A stretch of DNA of 64,000 nt from Pseudotabrizicola formosa. Lineage in GTDB: Bacteria > Pseudomonadota > Alphaproteobacteria > Rhodobacterales > Rhodobacteraceae. Each line of letters opens with the position of its first letter. The first letter of the stretch is position 1. A program made the translations under genes and the position numbers. Shown piece after piece: positions 18,978-29,035 of the stretch. A model generated the notes under the pieces. The model was not told where the DNA came from, made no database searches, and saw only the letters and a program-made list of their open reading frames with translations. The DNA lies in NCBI RefSeq assembly GCF_002900965.1, contig NZ_PJOM01000004.1, positions 124,001-188,000 on the forward strand, in the 5' to 3' direction.

Positions 18978-19000
18978 TTGTACACTATACAACTAGACAA
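18978..19000. promoter_or_regulatory. Probable PhnF operator in the phnG-phnF divergent region
   Basis: A 15-base palindrome TTGTACACTATACAA (18978-18992) is joined directly to CTAGACAA (18993-19000), so that CTATACAA and CTAGACAA form an eight-base direct repeat with one mismatch. On the minus strand this gives two GTNTAG elements eight bases apart, resembling the GTNTANAC-type sites of HutC/PhnF GntR regulators. It begins at the base next to the -10 box of the phnG promoter, as expected for a repressor site. Confidence 0.6.
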
Positions 19001-19029
19001 ATCATATCGGGCAAGCGCTGCTGCCGCAA
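19001..19029 (-). promoter_or_regulatory. Predicted promoter of the phnGHIJKLN operon
   Basis: On the minus strand, TTGCGG (19029-19024) and TATGAT (19006-19001) are separated by exactly 17 bases and match sigma-70 boxes at four and five of six positions. Transcription would begin inside the operator at 18978-19000, about 50-60 bases before phnG. Confidence 0.55.
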
Positions 19030-19051
19030 TCGCCAAAGGCGTGAATTTTTC

Positions 19052-19783
19052 ATGACACTCCCCCCAGCCCGCACCGCCCTGTGGTCCTCCATCGCCGAAA
19101 CCCTGGTGGCCGAGATTGCGCGGGGCCATTACCGCCCCGGTGACAAGCTCCCCACCGAATCCCAGCTGGCCACCCGGTTCGGGGTCAACCGGCACACGGT
19201 CCGGCATGCGATCCAGTCCTTGGTGCAGGCCGGCACCTTGCATTCGCGGCGCGGGTCGGGGGTCTATGTGATGGCGCAACCGACAGACTACCCGCTGGGT
19301 TTGCGGGTGCGCTTTCATCAGAACATCACGGCCTCCGGCCGCACGGCCTCGCGCCACTTCAACCGGATGGAAACCCGGGCCTCCGATGCGCGGGAGGCCG
19401 AGGCTTTGGCCCTGACCGAAGGCGCGCCGGTGCATGTGATAGAGGGCGTATCCCTGGCCGACGGGCAGCCGATTGCGCTGTTCCGTTCGGTCTTTCCGGC
19501 AGGCCGCTTTCCCGACCTGCTGATCCACGCGGCGAAACATCCGTCGATCACCGCCGCATTGGCGGATTGCGGCCTGTCAGATTACACCCGGCGGACCACC
19601 CGTATCACCGCCCGCCTGGCCACAGCCGTGCAGGCGGCGTCGCTTCGGCTCTCCGAAGGGGACGCCATCCTGCGGTCAGAAGCGGTGAATGCGGATCTGT
19701 CTGGCCAGCCGGTGGAATATGGGCTGACATGGTTCGCCGGTGACCGGGTGACGCTGACCCACACCCCGGACAGCACGCCTTAA
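19052..19783 (+). CDS. phnF: PhnF, GntR/HutC-family regulator of phosphonate genes
   Basis: PhnF is the usual regulator adjacent to C-P lyase genes. The 243-residue product has an N-terminal winged helix ([36 protein letters not shown], about 20-55) followed by a UTRA effector domain with [18 protein letters not shown]. The ATG at 19052 is the first before the conserved domain. It is divergent from phnG, with the operator between them, so autoregulation is likely. Its TAA stop shares the TTAA tetranucleotide with the stop of the opposing transferase gene. Confidence 0.92.
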   Translation: MTLPPARTALWSSIAETLVAEIARGHYRPGDKLPTESQLATRFGVNRHTVRHAIQSLVQAGTLHSRRGSGVYVMAQPTDYPLGLRVRFHQNITASGRTASRHFNRMETRASDAREAEALALTEGAPVHVIEGVSLADGQPIALFRSVFPAGRFPDLLIHAAKHPSITAALADCGLSDYTRRTTRITARLATAVQAASLRLSEGDAILRSEAVNADLSGQPVEYGLTWFAGDRVTLTHTPDSTP

Positions 19784-20397
19784 CCTTCGTACCTGTCCAG
19801 GAATGCTTGGGCCGTCAGGCTCCGGAAATCCGGCAGTGCGGCGCGCAGCCGGTCATGGTCCCAGTCCCACCACGCGAGGGTCAGCAGCCGCGCGGCGATC
19901 TCTTTGGCAAAGCGCGGCCGCAGCGGTATCGCAGGCACACCGGCCACGATGGTATAGGGCGGCACGTCCCGGGTGACCACCGCGCCCGAGGCGATGATGG
20001 CCCCGGCCCCGATGGTGACATCCGGCTTGATGATCGCGCCATGGCCGATCCAGGTATCCGGCCCGATCACCGTGCGCCGGCTGTGACGGTGGTCGAAAAA
20101 CGCCGCGTCATCGGTCGCGTCATCCCAATAGGAACTGGACCGATAGACAAAATGGTGCAGGCTGGCTTGTTCCATCGGATGATCGGTCGGCCCGATGCGG
20201 ACCATGGCAGCAATATTGGCGAACTTGCCCACCGTCGTATTGGCAATATCGGCCAGACGGTCACAATAGGCATAATCCTCGAATGTGGAGTTCAGGATGC
20301 GGCTGTCCGCCCCCACCTCTACCCAGGCACCCAAATGGCTGTTCACAATCTGGCAGCCCGGATGGATCAACGGCTCCGTGGCCGAAAGCCTGGGCAT
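19780..20397 (-). CDS. Phosphonate-operon hexapeptide-repeat transferase
   Basis: The 205-residue product is a left-handed beta-helix acyltransferase-type protein of the family regularly found with phn genes. Hexapeptide repeats are clear at about 100-150 ([36 protein letters not shown]). The active-site-type histidine region HSRRTVIG and a C-terminal helix with [11 protein letters not shown] complete the xenobiotic acetyltransferase look. It directly abuts the phnE2 stop, so it is the last gene of phnCDEE. Acetylation of aminophosphonates, as done by the unrelated PhnO, is a plausible but untested role. Confidence 0.8.
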   Translation of the reverse strand: MPRLSATEPLIHPGCQIVNSHLGAWVEVGADSRILNSTFEDYAYCDRLADIANTTVGKFANIAAMVRIGPTDHPMEQASLHHFVYRSSSYWDDATDDAAFFDHRHSRRTVIGPDTWIGHGAIIKPDVTIGAGAIIASGAVVTRDVPPYTIVAGVPAIPLRPRFAKEIAARLLTLAWWDWDHDRLRAALPDFRSLTAQAFLDRYEG

Positions 20398-21717
20398 CTA
20401 TTCCCCCTTGATCAGCTTGCGGCGCAGCCAGCCTGACAGGCTGTCCATGGCCATCACCATCAGCACGATCAGGGTCATGTAATAGGCCACCTCTTCCCAA
20501 TCCTTCTGGGTCTGGATTGCCTGTGTCAGCAAAAGCCCGATCCCGCCGCCGACAATGGCCCCGATCACGGTGGCGCTGCGGGTGTTGGATTCCAGAAAAT
20601 ACAGCACCTGGCTGATCAGCACCGGTGTGACCTGCGGGATCACGCCAAAGCGCGCCCGCAGCAGGCTGTTGGCCCCGGTAGAGCGCACGCCTTCCACCTG
20701 CTTGTCGTCGATATTCTCCAGCGCCTCGGAAAACATCTTCCCGAAAGATCCGGTGTCGGTGATCAGAATGGCCAGCGCGCCGGTCATCGGGCCGGGGCCA
20801 AAGGCCCGGCTCAGGATGATGGTCCAGATCAACCCATCCACCCCGCGGATGAAATCGAACACCCGCCGGAAGGCAAAGCGCAGCGGCCCCAGCGGGTTGA
20901 AGTTGCTGGCGGCCAGAAACCCCAGCGGCAAGGCAATGATCGCCGCCCCCATGGTGCCAAGGAAGGCCATCAGAATCGTCTCGAACAAGGCCCAGACCAC
21001 ATCGGAATGCCGCCACATCTTGTTGGTCCAGACCTCTGACACCATGTAGCCGAAGTTGCTGCGGTCCGGGTCAACCCTGTCACCCCAAAGCGCCAGACCG
21101 GCAAGCTCCAGCGGGCCCTTGCCTGCAAACGGGCTGTCGAGGGTGAAGAAGAACAGTTCCCATCCGGCCTGATAGCGGAAGGTTTCCACCTTTGACCTTG
21201 TATAATTGAACCGGCCTGCCGGGGTGGTTACCGAAACCCGCGTGTTGCTGGCATTGATCCAGTCGGGCAGAGGTTCGGGCGCGGTCAGCACCAGACGATT
21301 GCCCTCGGGGCGGATGTCGATGGTGCCATAATCGGGCACGACCATGCTGGCCCCGCTGGCATCATAGGTCACCACATGCCCGGTGCCGAGGTCGATGGTG
21401 GTGACAGTTCCGGCAACGCTCACCCAATCCGGATAGGTCCCGGCAGGATAGGCCCCCTTGGCCTCCCCCTCCACCGCCGCTGTCACCTCACCCGTGCGGT
21501 TGTCGCGGGTGACATGGGTCTTGTGCGACCAGAAATCCGACAACAGGATGGCGGCATTGTCCATCCGCGCGCGCGAGGCCAGACCGGCCAGATCGAAGGC
21601 CACGGCAGTATAGGCCAGATACAGCAGGATCATCGCCGGCACGGCAAAGGCGAACAGCCGTTTGCGGGCAAAGCCACCGACGATCTGCGTGGCAAGAGTG
21701 GTGTCAACAGCGGCCAT
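20398..21717 (-). CDS. phnE: Phosphonate ABC transporter permease PhnE (second, long form)
   Basis: The 439-residue permease has one N-terminal transmembrane helix (about 18-40), then a roughly 170-residue periplasmic region, then the usual permease core starting near residue 250. The EAA-type cytoplasmic loop reads SEALENIDDKQVEGVRSTGAN. The long loop, with repeated beta-rich segments (TVTTIDLGTGHVVTY), is typical of alphaproteobacterial second PhnE subunits. It starts one base after phnE1 ends and would pair with it in the membrane. Confidence 0.9.
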   Translation of the reverse strand: MAAVDTTLATQIVGGFARKRLFAFAVPAMILLYLAYTAVAFDLAGLASRARMDNAAILLSDFWSHKTHVTRDNRTGEVTAAVEGEAKGAYPAGTYPDWVSVAGTVTTIDLGTGHVVTYDASGASMVVPDYGTIDIRPEGNRLVLTAPEPLPDWINASNTRVSVTTPAGRFNYTRSKVETFRYQAGWELFFFTLDSPFAGKGPLELAGLALWGDRVDPDRSNFGYMVSEVWTNKMWRHSDVVWALFETILMAFLGTMGAAIIALPLGFLAASNFNPLGPLRFAFRRVFDFIRGVDGLIWTIILSRAFGPGPMTGALAILITDTGSFGKMFSEALENIDDKQVEGVRSTGANSLLRARFGVIPQVTPVLISQVLYFLESNTRSATVIGAIVGGGIGLLLTQAIQTQKDWEEVAYYMTLIVLMVMAMDSLSGWLRRKLIKGE

Positions 21718-21718
21718 G

Positions 21719-22597
21719 TCAGCGCCCCTTTACCAGACGGTTGCGGAAATGGTCCGAGGTGCGGTCAATCACCACGATCGCCGCGAACAGCAACAAAAAG
21801 ATCGCCACCACATCATCATAGCGGCCCTGTCCCCATTGCATCGCCAGCTTCAGATCATAGCCGATGCCGCCCTCACCCACGAAGCCAAGGATGGCCGAGG
21901 CGCGCACATTGATTTCAAACCGCAGCAGCGCATAGGACAGCCAGTTCGGCGCCACCTGCGGGATCACCCCCAGCCACATCCGCTGGCTCCAGCTGGCCCC
22001 CACCGATTGCAGCCCCTCCACCGGCTTCAGATCGGCGTTTTCCGCCACCTCAGAGAACAATTTGCCCAAAGCGCCCCCGGTATGCAGCGCAATCGCAATC
22101 ACCGCAGGCACCGGCCCGCCGCCCAGAATATAGATCAGCACCAGCGCAATCACGATTTCCGGAATCGCCCGCAGCGCATCCATGCTGCGGCGGAACACCG
22201 GTATCATGCGCGGCCAGCGTGCCAGCCCCCGCGTCGCCAACAGCGATAGCGCCATCGCGGCCAACCCGCCCAGCAGCGTGGCCACGGCGGCAATGTTCAG
22301 CGTCTCGATCAGCGAGGGGATATGCTCGACAAACAGCGCCGGGATCAGCGCGCGCTTTTCCCAGGCTTCCGCCACCACTTCCGAAGGGAATTCGAACACA
22401 TTCAGGATGCCGTTCCAGAACCCGCCCGCATTGCGGCTGTCGGCCAGCACCCAGCCAGAGGCCATGGTGGCAATGAACAGCGCCAGCAGAATGCCGCCAT
22501 ACATCCGCTTGCGACGCACCATCTCCAGATAGCTGTCCTGAATGCTGGCGGTGTCGGGGCGCTTTCCCCGCTCTGGCCCGAAGGCGATATCAACCAT
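21719..22597 (-). CDS. phnE: Phosphonate ABC transporter permease PhnE (first form)
   Basis: The 292-residue permease has a first helix at about 38-58 (MYGGILLALFIATMASGWVL), a short periplasmic loop and the BPD-type core with EAA loop SEVAENADLKPVEGLQSVGAS. The ATG at 22597 precedes the family N-terminus; the longer open frame upstream has no start with a ribosome site and crosses the hairpin behind phnD. It follows phnD by 61 bases. Confidence 0.9.
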   Translation of the reverse strand: MVDIAFGPERGKRPDTASIQDSYLEMVRRKRMYGGILLALFIATMASGWVLADSRNAGGFWNGILNVFEFPSEVVAEAWEKRALIPALFVEHIPSLIETLNIAAVATLLGGLAAMALSLLATRGLARWPRMIPVFRRSMDALRAIPEIVIALVLIYILGGGPVPAVIAIALHTGGALGKLFSEVAENADLKPVEGLQSVGASWSQRMWLGVIPQVAPNWLSYALLRFEINVRASAILGFVGEGGIGYDLKLAMQWGQGRYDDVVAIFLLLFAAIVVIDRTSDHFRNRLVKGR

Positions 22598-22618
22598 GGT
22601 GGCCCCCAAAAAATTACC

Positions 22619-22639
22619 GGGCCACCCATGGGGCGGCCC
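22619..22639 (-). promoter_or_regulatory. Stem-loop between phnD and phnE1
   Basis: A nine-base imperfect stem (GGGCCACCC / GGGCGGCCC, one mismatch) with a three-base loop lies in the 61-base gap after phnD. Such hairpins after a periplasmic binding protein gene usually raise its expression over the permeases by protecting the upstream message. Confidence 0.5.
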
Positions 22640-22658
22640 GGCAGATCGGTCTTGAAAA

Positions 22659-23558
22659 TTACATGCCTTCCTGCAGCTTGCGGGCGGCGATGATGCCAAG
22701 GTAGGCGTCATGCGAAACCGGAACCAAATCCTTTGCATCGCCGTGCGACAGGGCATAGGCGCATTCCGGATCATCCTGCCAGATGGTGTCGGCAATGGCG
22801 GTGACCTTGGCTTTCACGTCTTCCGGCAGGGCCTTGCGGATCACGAACGGGCCTTCCGGGATCAGCTTGGACTTCCAGATCTCGACAATATTGTTCATGT
22901 CGACAAGACCGGCATCGGCGGCCTTGCGGAACGCGCCGGAGTTGTAGCCGTCTTCCCAGTCACCAAGGCCGTCAGCCCAGCTTACGGCTGCATCAAAATC
23001 GCCATTGGCAACGCCGACGATGGACTGCTCATGGCCGCCCGACATTTTGACTTCCGAGAAGTAGTTTTCCAGCGGGCCATAGGCTTCCATCAGTTCGGCG
23101 CCGGGAACGAGATAGCCCGAGGTGGAGTTCGGGTCGGCAAAGGCAAAAGATCTGCCCTTGGCGTCTTCCATCGAGGTGATGCCGCTGTCCGTACGGGCAA
23201 AGCCGATAGCATAATAGCCAGTCGAGCCATCAAGGTTTTGCTTGGTCAGAACCGGCTCAACTGCTTCGGGGTCGTTCAGGTAGATCTTGGCATAGGCAGA
23301 CGCCCCCAGACCGGCAAAGTCGATGGTGCCACCTAGCATGCCCTGAACCACGCCGTCATAATCAGCCGGGGTGAAGATTTTGACCGGAATGCCGAGGGCC
23401 TCTTCGATTTTGACGCGGAAGCATTCGTTGGAGGTCATGCGGTCCTGGGCGTTTTCGCCACCAAGGATGCCGATGTTAAAGCCGGTGATGGCGTCCTGTG
23501 CCATGGCGGCAGAGGAAAGCGCGGTAGAGGCGATGAGGGAGACAAGCAGCAGTTTCAT
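22659..23558 (-). CDS. phnD: Phosphonate-binding periplasmic protein PhnD
   Basis: The 299-residue product is the solute-binding protein of the phosphonate importer. A Sec signal peptide covers about residues 1-20 (ending AMAQ). The type II binding-protein fold follows, with FTPADYDGVVQGMLGGTIDFAGLGASAYAKIY and the ligand-binding turn FADPNSTSGYLVPGAEL, in which the SxxS-type residues hold the phosphonate group. It lies 23 bases after phnC. Its specificity (2-aminoethylphosphonate or other) cannot be read from sequence. Confidence 0.93.
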   Translation of the reverse strand: MKLLLVSLIASTALSSAAMAQDAITGFNIGILGGENAQDRMTSNECFRVKIEEALGIPVKIFTPADYDGVVQGMLGGTIDFAGLGASAYAKIYLNDPEAVEPVLTKQNLDGSTGYYAIGFARTDSGITSMEDAKGRSFAFADPNSTSGYLVPGAELMEAYGPLENYFSEVKMSGGHEQSIVGVANGDFDAAVSWADGLGDWEDGYNSGAFRKAADAGLVDMNNIVEIWKSKLIPEGPFVIRKALPEDVKAKVTAIADTIWQDDPECAYALSHGDAKDLVPVSHDAYLGIIAARKLQEGM

Positions 23559-23581
23559 CGGAAAGGTCCTTTGGTTGAGGA

Positions 23582-24400
23582 TCAGGAAAGCATCATATCC
23601 GCGTAAGAGCGGTCCGCCGTGTCATCGGCCGGGATGGCGGTGGATGTGGCGGATTCGTTGAACGACGCATCGGCGCCGTAAATGTCGCGGGCGACCCCGG
23701 TCGAAAGCTGGTCCGGCGTGCCGTCAAACACGATGCGCCCGTCGCGCATGCCGATCACCCGGTCGCAATAGCGCCGCGCGGTATCCAGCGTGTGCAGGTT
23801 GGCAATCACCATCCGGCCATCCTCGACATTGATGCGCTTGAGCGTGTCCATCACGATCTGCGCGTTCATCGGGTCAAGGCTGGCAATGGGTTCATCGGCC
23901 AGAATGATCTTGGGGTCCTGCATCAGCGCCCGCGCGATGGCCACGCGTTGCTGCTGGCCGCCCGACAGCGCCTCGGCGCGTTTCGGGGCCTGTTCGGCAA
24001 TGCCCAGACGGTCCAGAATCTCCAGCGCGCGCAGAATATCGGCACGGGGCCACAGGCTGAACATGGTCTGAAAGGTGGACCGGCGGTTCAGGATGCCGTG
24101 CAGCACATTTGACGCCACATCCATGCGCGGCACCAGGTTGAACTGCTGAAAGATCATCGCGCACTGGCTTTGCCAGGCCCGGGCCTCTGCGCCGCGCAGC
24201 GCCAGAATATCGGTGCCATCCACCAGAATCTGCCCCGAGGTTGCATCGGTCAGCCGGTTCATCATGCGCAAAAACGTGGATTTGCCCGCACCAGACCGCC
24301 CGATGATCCCGACAAAGGCCGGGCCCTTGACGGCAAAGCTCACCCGGTCAACAGCGACCTTGGTCCCGAACATCCGGGTCACGTCTTTCACGTCCAGCAT
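23582..24400 (-). CDS. phnC: Phosphonate ABC transporter ATPase PhnC
   Basis: The 272-residue ATPase has Walker [10 protein letters not shown] at about 34-42, signature [15 protein letters not shown], Walker [14 protein letters not shown] and an H-loop NLHTLDTA. It is the first gene of phnCDEE-transferase. Its promoter should lie in the 88 bases before the mutS stop; I could not identify a convincing -10/-35 pair or a full Pho box there, only a single GTCACA element on the minus strand. Confidence 0.94.
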   Translation of the reverse strand: MLDVKDVTRMFGTKVAVDRVSFAVKGPAFVGIIGRSGAGKSTFLRMMNRLTDATSGQILVDGTDILALRGAEARAWQSQCAMIFQQFNLVPRMDVASNVLHGILNRRSTFQTMFSLWPRADILRALEILDRLGIAEQAPKRAEALSGGQQQRVAIARALMQDPKIILADEPIASLDPMNAQIVMDTLKRINVEDGRMVIANLHTLDTARRYCDRVIGMRDGRIVFDGTPDQLSTGVARDIYGADASFNESATSTAIPADDTADRSYADMMLS

Positions 24401-24488
24401 ATGGCAGCCCCCAATTCACTTGGGCGCTGCATAGGGGCAGAATGTGACGGTTCCCCTGCGGAGGAATGAAATTTTGGTAACGACGCCG

Positions 24489-27122
24489 CTAAAGCAGCTG
24501 CTTCAGATCATAGACCAGCCGCAGCGCCTCGATCGGGGTCAGCTCATCCGGGCTGATCCCCCGCAACCGCGCCTCGACCTCCGAGGCTTTTGCCGCAGGT
24601 TTGGGCGCGGGTTGCGGCGGGGCGGCGCGGAACAGCGGCAGATCGTCGATCAGCGCCATCTGCTTGCCGCCATCACGGTCGCCCTTCTCCAGCGCCTCCA
24701 GCACCGCCTTGGCCCGGTCCACCACCGATTGCGGCAGCCCGGCCAGCCGCGCCACCTGCACGCCATAGCTGCGGTCCGCCGCCCCCTTTCGCACCTCGTG
24801 CAGAAAGATCACGTCGCCGTCCCATTCCTTGACCGCAACGGTGGCGTTCTCCACCCCCGCCAGCTTGCCCGCCAGCGCCGTCATCTCATGGTAATGGGTG
24901 GCAAACAGCGCGCGGCAGCGGTTGGTCTCATGCAGGTGCTCCAGCGTGGCCCAGGCAATCGACAGCCCGTCATAGGTCGCCGTGCCACGCCCGATTTCAT
25001 CCAATATCACCAGCGCCCGGTCATCGGCCTGATTGAGGATGGCCGCCGTCTCCACCATCTCCACCATGAAGGTGGACCGCCCGCGTGCCAGATCATCGGC
25101 GGCCCCCACCCGGCTGAACAACTGGCTCACCAACCCGATATGGGCGCTCCGCGCCGGCACGAAACTGCCCGCCTGCGCCAGCAGCGCAATCAGCGCATTC
25201 TGCCGCAGGAAGGTGGACTTCCCCGCCATGTTCGGCCCGGTCAGCAGCCAGATCGCCGGGGTGCCGCCTTCGGTCAGCCCGCAGTCATTGGCCACAAACG
25301 GCCCCGCTCCCTGCCGTTTCAGCGCGCGCTCCACCACCGGATGCCGCCCGCCGGTCACGGCAAAGGCATGGCTGTCATCCACCACAGGCTCGGCCCAGTC
25401 TTCCGCCATCGCCAGGTCGGCAAAGCCTGCCGCCAGATCAATCTCGGCGAGCGCCCGCGCTGCCGCGCCAATCGGGCCAGACTGCGCCAGGATCGCGGCC
25501 TTCAGGGCCTCATAGTGCCGCTTTTCAATCTCCAGCGCCTGATTGCCTGCGTTCAGAATGCGCGTCTCAATCGCGTTCAGATCCACGGTGGTGAACCGCA
25601 CCTGCCCCGCGGTGGTCTGGCGGTGGATGAACACTTCGGGCTTGGCGCGCATCGCCTCTTCATGGGTGGTCGTCACCTCGATGAAATAGCCCAGCACATT
25701 GTTATGCTTGATCTTCAACCCCGGCACGCCCGCTGCCGTCGCATATTCCGCCTGCATCCGCCCGATGACCGACCGCCCCTCATCGCGCAGCATGCGGATC
25801 TCATCCAGCTCCGCATCATGGCCGCTGGCAATGAACCCGCCATCGCGCGCCAGCAGGGGCGGCTCGGCCACCAGTGCCGCATCCAGCAGGCCCACCAGAT
25901 CCTCATGCCCCAGCAAAGCGCCCGCCGCCTGCGCCAAGACCTCCGGCGCGCCTGCCAACAGCGGCTGCATCGCCCCCGCCTGCGCCAGCCCGGCGCGGAT
26001 GGCCGCCAGATCCCGCGGCCCGCCCCGGTCCAGCGCCAGCCGCGACAGCGCCCGGTCAATATCCGGCACCCGGCGCAGATGGGCGCGTAAATCCTCGCGC
26101 AACCGACCCTGTTCCAGCAAAAACCGCACGCTTTCATGCCGGGCATGGATGGTGGCCAGATCGCAGGACGGCGCCGAAATCCGCCGCTCCAGCAGCCGCG
26201 CGCCCGCAGGCGTCACCGTCCGGTCCACCGCCAGCAGCAATGATCCTTCGCGCCCGCCCGACAGCGCCTGCGTCAGTTCCAGATTGCGCCGGGTGGAGAA
26301 ATCAATCTGCATCGCCCCGCCCGCAGTTTCGCGCACCGGCGGGCGCAGCAGCGGCAGCTTGCCGCGCTGGGTCAGATCCAGATAATCCACCAAGGCACCC
26401 ATTGCCGAAACCTCGGCCCGGTCAAAGGCGCCAAAGGCCTCCAGCGATGCCACGCCAAACAGCGCACAGAGCCGCTTTTCCGCGGAAACAGAGTCGAAAC
26501 TGCCGCGTGACAGTGGCGTAACTGCCGCCCCCATATCTGCCGCAATCGGCGCAAGCTCCCGCTCCTGCGCCTCGCTCACCAACACCTCACGCGGGGCAAG
26601 CCGTGCCAGTTCCGGTGACAGCCGCGCCACCGCGCAGGGCATCACCCGCAGCTCTCCGGTGGAAATATCGGCCCAGGCCAGCGCCGCCGCCTCGCGCACC
26701 TCAGACCAGGCGCACAGGTAATTGTGCCGCCGCGCATCCAGCAGCGCATCCTCGGTCAGCGTGCCCGGCGTCACCAGCCGCACCACATCGCGCTTGACCA
26801 CCGATTTCGACCCGCGCTTTTTCGCCTCTGCCGGGTCTTCCAGCTGTTCGGCGATGGCCACGCGAAACCCCTTGCGGATCAGCGTCAGCAAATAGCCTTC
26901 GGCCGCATGCACCGGCACGCCGCACATCGGAATCGGCTCACCCTGATGAACGCCGCGCTTGGTCAGCGCAATATCCAGCGCCTGCGCCGCCGCCAGCGCG
27001 TCGTCAAAGAACATCTCATAGAAATCGCCCATGCGGTAGAACAGCAAGGCCCCCGGATTGGCCTGCCGGATCTCAAGATATTGCGCCATCATCGGCGTCA
27101 CATTGGCGTCGTCCTGCGTCAC
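24489..27122 (-). CDS. mutS: DNA mismatch repair protein MutS
   Basis: MutS recognises mismatches. The 877-residue product has the mismatch-binding domain with the Phe-x-Glu motif ([12 protein letters not shown]), connector, lever and clamp domains, and the ATPase with Walker [22 protein letters not shown] as Walker B/D-loop and the THYHEMT switch. The C-terminal [20 protein letters not shown] is the tetramer helix. I choose the GTG at 27122 because GGGAG lies six bases upstream and it yields the normal N-terminus; the open frame extends far upstream without homology. It is divergent from the GT61 gene, 123 bases away. Confidence 0.95.
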   Translation of the reverse strand: MTQDDANVTPMMAQYLEIRQANPGALLFYRMGDFYEMFFDDALAAAQALDIALTKRGVHQGEPIPMCGVPVHAAEGYLLTLIRKGFRVAIAEQLEDPAEAKKRGSKSVVKRDVVRLVTPGTLTEDALLDARRHNYLCAWSEVREAAALAWADISTGELRVMPCAVARLSPELARLAPREVLVSEAQERELAPIAADMGAAVTPLSRGSFDSVSAEKRLCALFGVASLEAFGAFDRAEVSAMGALVDYLDLTQRGKLPLLRPPVRETAGGAMQIDFSTRRNLELTQALSGGREGSLLLAVDRTVTPAGARLLERRISAPSCDLATIHARHESVRFLLEQGRLREDLRAHLRRVPDIDRALSRLALDRGGPRDLAAIRAGLAQAGAMQPLLAGAPEVLAQAAGALLGHEDLVGLLDAALVAEPPLLARDGGFIASGHDAELDEIRMLRDEGRSVIGRMQAEYATAAGVPGLKIKHNNVLGYFIEVTTTHEEAMRAKPEVFIHRQTTAGQVRFTTVDLNAIETRILNAGNQALEIEKRHYEALKAAILAQSGPIGAAARALAEIDLAAGFADLAMAEDWAEPVVDDSHAFAVTGGRHPVVERALKRQGAGPFVANDCGLTEGGTPAIWLLTGPNMAGKSTFLRQNALIALLAQAGSFVPARSAHIGLVSQLFSRVGAADDLARGRSTFMVEMVETAAILNQADDRALVILDEIGRGTATYDGLSIAWATLEHLHETNRCRALFATHYHEMTALAGKLAGVENATVAVKEWDGDVIFLHEVRKGAADRSYGVQVARLAGLPQSVVDRAKAVLEALEKGDRDGGKQMALIDDLPLFRAAPPQPAPKPAAKASEVEARLRGISPDELTPIEALRLVYDLKQLL

Positions 27123-27245
27123 ACCCGGCTCCCTGCTGCGTGCCGACCCTACAAAACCGGCAGGGTGGGGGAAAGACCTATCCCTATAGACCTGTGGGGG
27201 CAGCATGCTAGGGTACGCACGGGTGCAGACGGGTCGGGGAAGAGG

Positions 27246-28964
27246 GTGCGCAATCAGGCTGACCAGGAGGCAGAGCCACAGGCGCTGTTTCTCAATCCTG
27301 CGCGCGACCCCGGCATCGGGTTTGTCGTGCCGCCGGCCTTTTGGTGGCGGCTGCGCGACCCGGGCGTGATCGACGCCTTTGCCGCGTCGCAGGATGACGG
27401 CATGAACACCCGGATCGAGGCGCATCTGCGGCAGGTCAAGCGCCACCGCAGCTTTGCGCGGGTGGCCGAGGTGAATGTGGTCCCGGTGCTGCTGGAGGGC
27501 GCCGATTTTCGCAAATCCCACGCCACGGTGGGCGGCAAGGCCCTGCTCAATGGGGCCGCGGGCGCGCGCTTGCTGAACCGCTTTGGCTGGGACCGGCCCG
27601 GGACAGATGCCGAAGCGGCGCTGGGCCTCTATTTCGCGGACTGTCAGGCCGCGAATGCGGGGGCGGTCCTGCCGCCGGCCACGATACCGCAAGACGTTGA
27701 TTTTGCGATAGAATGCCGCAACACCTTCAACTACTTCCACTTTCTGACCGAAACGCTCTGCCAGCTTTGCGTGCTGGACGGGCTGGCCTTTACCGGTCGC
27801 ATCTTCATCCACTTCCCAAACGCCCCCGAGAAGACCCGCAGCTTCGTGCAGGGCTTCATCGCCGCGCTGTTCCCAGACCTTGCGAACCGTGTGGTGCTGG
27901 AACGCGCGCCCAAGCACTACCGCCGGGTGCTCTCGGCCTACAGCTTTCAATGGGCCTATTTCCAGATGCCGCCACAGGTGGTGGGCGCGCTTGACGGGCT
28001 GGCCCCGTCGGATCTGTTCTGGCACGGCCACCGCGCCACGCGCAGCAGCCGCGCAATGCTGGCGATGAACACGGTGGAAACCACGCTGCTTGCCCTGCGC
28101 GCGCGGGCCTTGCGCGCGATTGCGGGGCGCGATTGCAGCCATCTGCCCAAACGCGTCTACATCCGCCGTGCGCCCGGCCAGGCCCGTGACCGCCAGATGC
28201 AGGGCGAAGCCGCGCTGGTCGCGTTGCTGGAGCCGTTCGGCTTTGTAGCCCTGGCGTTTGAGGATCTGACCCCGCTGGATCAGATCGCGCTGATGGCAGG
28301 GGCCGAGGTGATGATATCGGCCCATGGCGCGGGCTTTGCCAATATGCTGTTTGCCAATCCGCACACCACGGCAATCGAGATCGGCACCCTGCAGACCGCA
28401 CAGATCCGCTGGGCCGATTTCTGGCCGGTCGCCCATGCCTCCCGCTGCCGCTATGTGTCTTTCATCGCCGATCACGCCTGCGGCACCCCGCTTGAGGTGC
28501 CCGATTTCGCCACCACCGGCATCGCGCCCGTGCATCTGTCTGACCGGGGGCTCGGCCGGGTGATGGCCTTTGTCGCGGCGCTCTGCGGCCACAGCCCGCG
28601 CCTTGCGCGCGCCCAGGATGTCGCCCGGCTGGCCGGTCAGCTTTTGCGCGCGGGCCAGCCGGACCGGGCAGAGGCCGTGCTGACCCGGCATGCCGATCTG
28701 TGCCCCGGCAATCTGGCCCTCTGTCTGGCGCAGGCCGATCTGCACAAGGCGCGCGAGGACTGGCATGCCGAACTTGTCGCCCTGCATGCCGCCTGGACGG
28801 CAGACCCGACCCGCTGGCAGACCTTGGCGCAGGTGCTCTGGTGCGCGCGCCGTCTGGGCAAGACACCGGTGCAGGTCTGGGCGATCCGCCTGCTGCAAAG
28901 CGACTTCCCCGACCGCATCGCCGAACTGGCCCGGGGGCGCGACTGGGTGCAGCAACTGCTCTAG
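27246..28964 (+). CDS. GT61-family glycosyltransferase (DUF563) with C-terminal TPR-like helices
   Basis: The product of about 572 residues contains the DUF563/GT61 signatures [11 protein letters not shown] and [16 protein letters not shown], with MEIGTLQ-like sequence after them, as in family 61 glycosyltransferases. The last 120 residues ([34 protein letters not shown] and on) form helical pairs resembling tetratricopeptide repeats. No signal peptide or membrane helix is seen, so it is probably cytosolic or peripheral. The start is uncertain; GTG 27246 with GGGGAAGA close by is my choice. It is not near other polysaccharide genes, so its substrate is unknown. Confidence 0.75.
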   Translation: MRNQADQEAEPQALFLNPARDPGIGFVVPPAFWWRLRDPGVIDAFAASQDDGMNTRIEAHLRQVKRHRSFARVAEVNVVPVLLEGADFRKSHATVGGKALLNGAAGARLLNRFGWDRPGTDAEAALGLYFADCQAANAGAVLPPATIPQDVDFAIECRNTFNYFHFLTETLCQLCVLDGLAFTGRIFIHFPNAPEKTRSFVQGFIAALFPDLANRVVLERAPKHYRRVLSAYSFQWAYFQMPPQVVGALDGLAPSDLFWHGHRATRSSRAMLAMNTVETTLLALRARALRAIAGRDCSHLPKRVYIRRAPGQARDRQMQGEAALVALLEPFGFVALAFEDLTPLDQIALMAGAEVMISAHGAGFANMLFANPHTTAIEIGTLQTAQIRWADFWPVAHASRCRYVSFIADHACGTPLEVPDFATTGIAPVHLSDRGLGRVMAFVAALCGHSPRLARAQDVARLAGQLLRAGQPDRAEAVLTRHADLCPGNLALCLAQADLHKAREDWHAELVALHAAWTADPTRWQTLAQVLWCARRLGKTPVQVWAIRLLQSDFPDRIAELARGRDWVQQLL

Positions 28965-29035
28965 CTGCTGCGCGGATTGTGCGATGCGCGCAGCCCCGCT
29001 ATGACGGACCAGACCCATCAAGGAACATATGGCCC

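Noticed and set aside
24401-24488. Pho box ahead of phnC
   Set aside because: Only one GTCACA-like half site is present on the minus strand and the required 11-base repeat is missing.
24444-26090. 548-codon open frame on the plus strand opposite mutS
   Set aside because: It is antisense to the conserved mutS coding sequence; it arises from high GC third positions and its Arg/Pro/His-rich translation is typical of shadows.
27123-29021. Upstream extension of the mutS frame by over 600 codons
   Set aside because: It runs opposite the GT61 gene without homology; the GTG at 27122 with a good ribosome site gives the normal MutS N-terminus.
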